Shown here one piece after another: positions 62,366 through 64,000 of a DNA stretch of 64,000 bases (the first letter of the stretch is position 1; every line of letters begins with the position of its first letter). Origin of the DNA: Saprospiraceae bacterium (GTDB lineage: Bacteria; Bacteroidota; Bacteroidia; Chitinophagales; Saprospiraceae); contig JADJNW010000007.1 in the NCBI GenBank assembly GCA_016714085.1, positions 124,001 through 188,000 on the forward strand. Direction: 5' to 3'. The notes under the pieces are model-generated. The model ran no database searches. It was not told the DNA's origin and worked only from the letters and a program-made list of their open reading frames with translations. A program made the position numbers and the translations under genes.

Positions 62366-64000
62366 TTATAACTCCATCCTCAAAAACCTTCCTGTATGAC
62401 TGGTTTTATGCTTGGCGACTTGCTCCGGCGTGCCGATGGCAATGATCTCGCCGCCGCGATGTCCACCTTCCAAACCCATATCAATAACATAATCCGCGTA
62501 TTTGATGACGTCCAGATTATGCTCAATTACAACAACGGTGTTGCCTTTGTTTACCAAGCGATCAAGCACATCCAGCAAATGGCGAATATCTTCAAAATGC
62601 AGGCCAGTCGTGGGTTCGTCAAGAATGTAGAAGGTATTTCCGGTATCTTTTTTGGACAATTCTTCCGCTAATTTTACGCGCTGTGCCTCGCCGCCGGAGA
62701 GGGTAGTGGCTTGCTGACCAAGTGTAATATAGCCCAAACCCACGTCATTCAAGGTTTTCAGCTTTCGATAGATATTGGGAATATTCTGAAAAAACTCGGT
62801 GGCTTCGCTCACCGTCATGTCCAGCACATCGCTGATGGATTTGCCTTTGTACAATACTTCCAGGGTCTCCCGATTATAACGCCGGCCCAAGCAACGCTCG
62901 CATTCTACGTGCACATCGGGTAGGAAATTCATTTCGATCACGCGCATTCCTGAACCTTCGCAAACCTCGCAGCGGCCGCCTTTTACATTGAAACTGAAAC
63001 GCCCAGGCTTGTATCCTCGGATTTTTGCTTCCGGCAATTCGGAGAAAATTTTGCGAATATCGGTAAAAACATTTGTATAAGTCGCTGGATTTGAACGTGG
63101 TGTGCGTCCAATCGGTGACTGATCAATTTCAATCACTTTGTCCAAATGCTCCAAACCTGCGATGCTTTTATGGGGCATGGGGCGTTGCACACTTTTATAA
63201 AAATACTGCCGCAGAATCGGATATAAAGTTTCATTAATGAGCGTGGACTTGCCGCTGCCGCTCACACCTGTCACGCAGATAAAAGTAGCCAATGGAAGCT
63301 TTACACTTACGTTTTTCAGATTATTGCCGGTTGCGCCTTTGAGTTCTAAGCTTTTCCCATTACCGGAGCGACGTTTTTCGGGCGTTTCGATCTTGCGAAT
63401 ATTGTTCAAATATTCAGCAGTGAGCGTAGCATTTCTCACAAAAACCTTCGGCTTGCCTTCACCGACGACCTCGCCGCCATGCTTCCCCGCGCCAGGCCCC
63501 AGGTCTATCAAATAATCCGAAGCCAACATAATATCTTTGTCGTGTTCGACTACCAAAACCGTATTGCCAATATTGGCCAATTCGCGCAAAGCTTCGATCA
63601 AACGTTGATTATCGCGCTGATGCAGGCCAATGCTGGGTTCATCAAGAATATAAGTGATACCCGTGAGTTGCGAACCGATCTGCGTAGCCAGACGAATCCG
63701 TTGACTCTCGCCGCCTGAAAGCGTTTTGGAAGGGCGATTCAAGGACAAATAATCCAAACCAACGTGCAAGAGAAAACCCAAACGCAAGCGAATTTCTTTC
63801 AGCACATCCTTGCCAATGACCTGCTGGCGTTCGCTTAAATGACTTTCCAAATCATGCATCCAATCCGACAACTCGGAAATATCCATATTGGATAATTCGG
63901 TAATGTTTTTTTCATTGATTTTAAAGTGCAAGGATTCTTTTTTCAAACGCTGCCCATTGCATTCGGGACAGGTGGTGATGCTCATAAAATCCTCGGCCCA
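62366..64000 (-). CDS. uvrA: Excinuclease ABC subunit UvrA, C-terminal part
   Basis: About 545 residues in frame to the right edge; the N-terminal 400 or so (first ATP-binding half) lie outside. Seen here: ITTCPECNGQRLK (first zinc finger end), ABC signature TLSGGESQRIRLA with YILDEPSIGLH, Walker A GVSGSGKST, second zinc finger CEVCEGSG and CERCLGRRYNRETL, ABC signature TLSGGEAQRVKLA and YILDEPTTGLHFEDIRHLL. UvrA recognises DNA lesions with UvrB in nucleotide excision repair. Confidence 0.97.
   Translation of the reverse strand, partial: WAEDFMSITTCPECNGQRLKKESLHFKINEKNITELSNMDISELSDWMHDLESHLSERQQVIGKDVLKEIRLRLGFLLHVGLDYLSLNRPSKTLSGGESQRIRLATQIGSQLTGITYILDEPSIGLHQRDNQRLIEALRELANIGNTVLVVEHDKDIMLASDYLIDLGPGAGKHGGEVVGEGKPKVFVRNATLTAEYLNNIRKIETPEKRRSGNGKSLELKGATGNNLKNVSVKLPLATFICVTGVSGSGKSTLINETLYPILRQYFYKSVQRPMPHKSIAGLEHLDKVIEIDQSPIGRTPRSNPATYTNVFTDIRKIFSELPEAKIRGYKPGRFSFNVKGGRCEVCEGSGMRVIEMNFLPDVHVECERCLGRRYNRETLEVLYKGKSISDVLDMTVSEATEFFQNIPNIYRKLKTLNDVGLGYITLGQQATTLSGGEAQRVKLAEELSKKDTGNTFYILDEPTTGLHFEDIRHLLDVLDRLVNKGNTVVVIEHNLDVIKYADYVIDMGLEGGHRGGEIIAIGTPEQVAKHKTSHTGRFLRMEL

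Overview
The window looks like chromosomal DNA of a member of the Bacteroidota, most likely of the Saprospirales (inference). The evidence is a PorX-type PglZ response regulator, a PorP/SprF-family membrane protein, two large secreted proteins with the type-B (gliding-motility) C-terminal sorting domain of the type IX secretion system (T9SS), Bacteroidota -7 promoter boxes (TAnnTTTG) instead of clear Shine-Dalgarno sequences, and AT-rich gene-poor spacers. I see no rRNA, tRNA, CRISPR array, insertion sequence or prophage. The right edge cuts uvrA and the left edge cuts a small NTF2-like gene.

Layout. 1-2057: a frameshifted NTF2-like protein, a membrane-anchored AraC regulator and a DCC-family thiol oxidoreductase. 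2058-7786: a two-component signalling block on the minus strand: NarL/LuxR-type response regulator, small unknown protein, large Reg_prop/Y_Y_Y sensor kinase (broken by one frameshift) and a second response regulator. It is followed by a non-coding stretch holding two related promoter units and two terminators. 7814-16211: ligA, a damaged DUF433/DUF5615 toxin-antitoxin pair, porX, an HD-domain phosphohydrolase, two SDR enzymes and 3-hydroxyanthranilate dioxygenase. 16331-27053: lpxH-like hydrolase, Mrr-like endonuclease, FAD/Fe-S oxidoreductase, duplicated beta-barrel protein, AraC regulator, queE, glycosylasparaginase and a threonine-dehydratase-like enzyme. 27336-40124: a beta-helix protein, then a T9SS surface module (PorP/SprF, OmpA/TPR protein and a 2307-residue adhesin with 690-bp near-identical tandem repeats). 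40265-50822: metallopeptidase, enoyl-CoA hydratase, transglutaminase-like protein, membrane protein, fused E1 alpha-keto acid dehydrogenase, and a glycoside hydrolase/DUF1080/YdeI operon. 50993-64000: a second T9SS type-B protein, riboflavin synthase, beta-helix/PA14 protein, alpha/beta hydrolase, the ergothioneine genes egtB and egtD, DUF4112, a BioF-like enzyme and uvrA.

The most interesting structure is in the signalling block. Four copies of a 22-bp inverted repeat (core TCACC-Y-ATT-T-R-GGTGA) each lie 19 or 20 nt upstream of a TTTG-type -7 element on the minus strand. Two precede the response regulator and the small-protein/kinase operon. The other two lie beyond the last gene and drive no visible ORF; the sequences after them resemble each other and the unit ends in a strong terminator. 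I read this as an autoregulated two-component system that probably also controls a pair of small RNAs.

Two other signals recur. About twelve genes are broken by small indels, mostly single bases missing from homopolymers, which points to unpolished long-read sequence more than to biology, so these genes are annotated across their breaks. Short palindromic or purine-rich repeats sit between genes and, in three genes, in frame inside coding sequence (FAD/Fe-S protein, E1 linker, EgtB).
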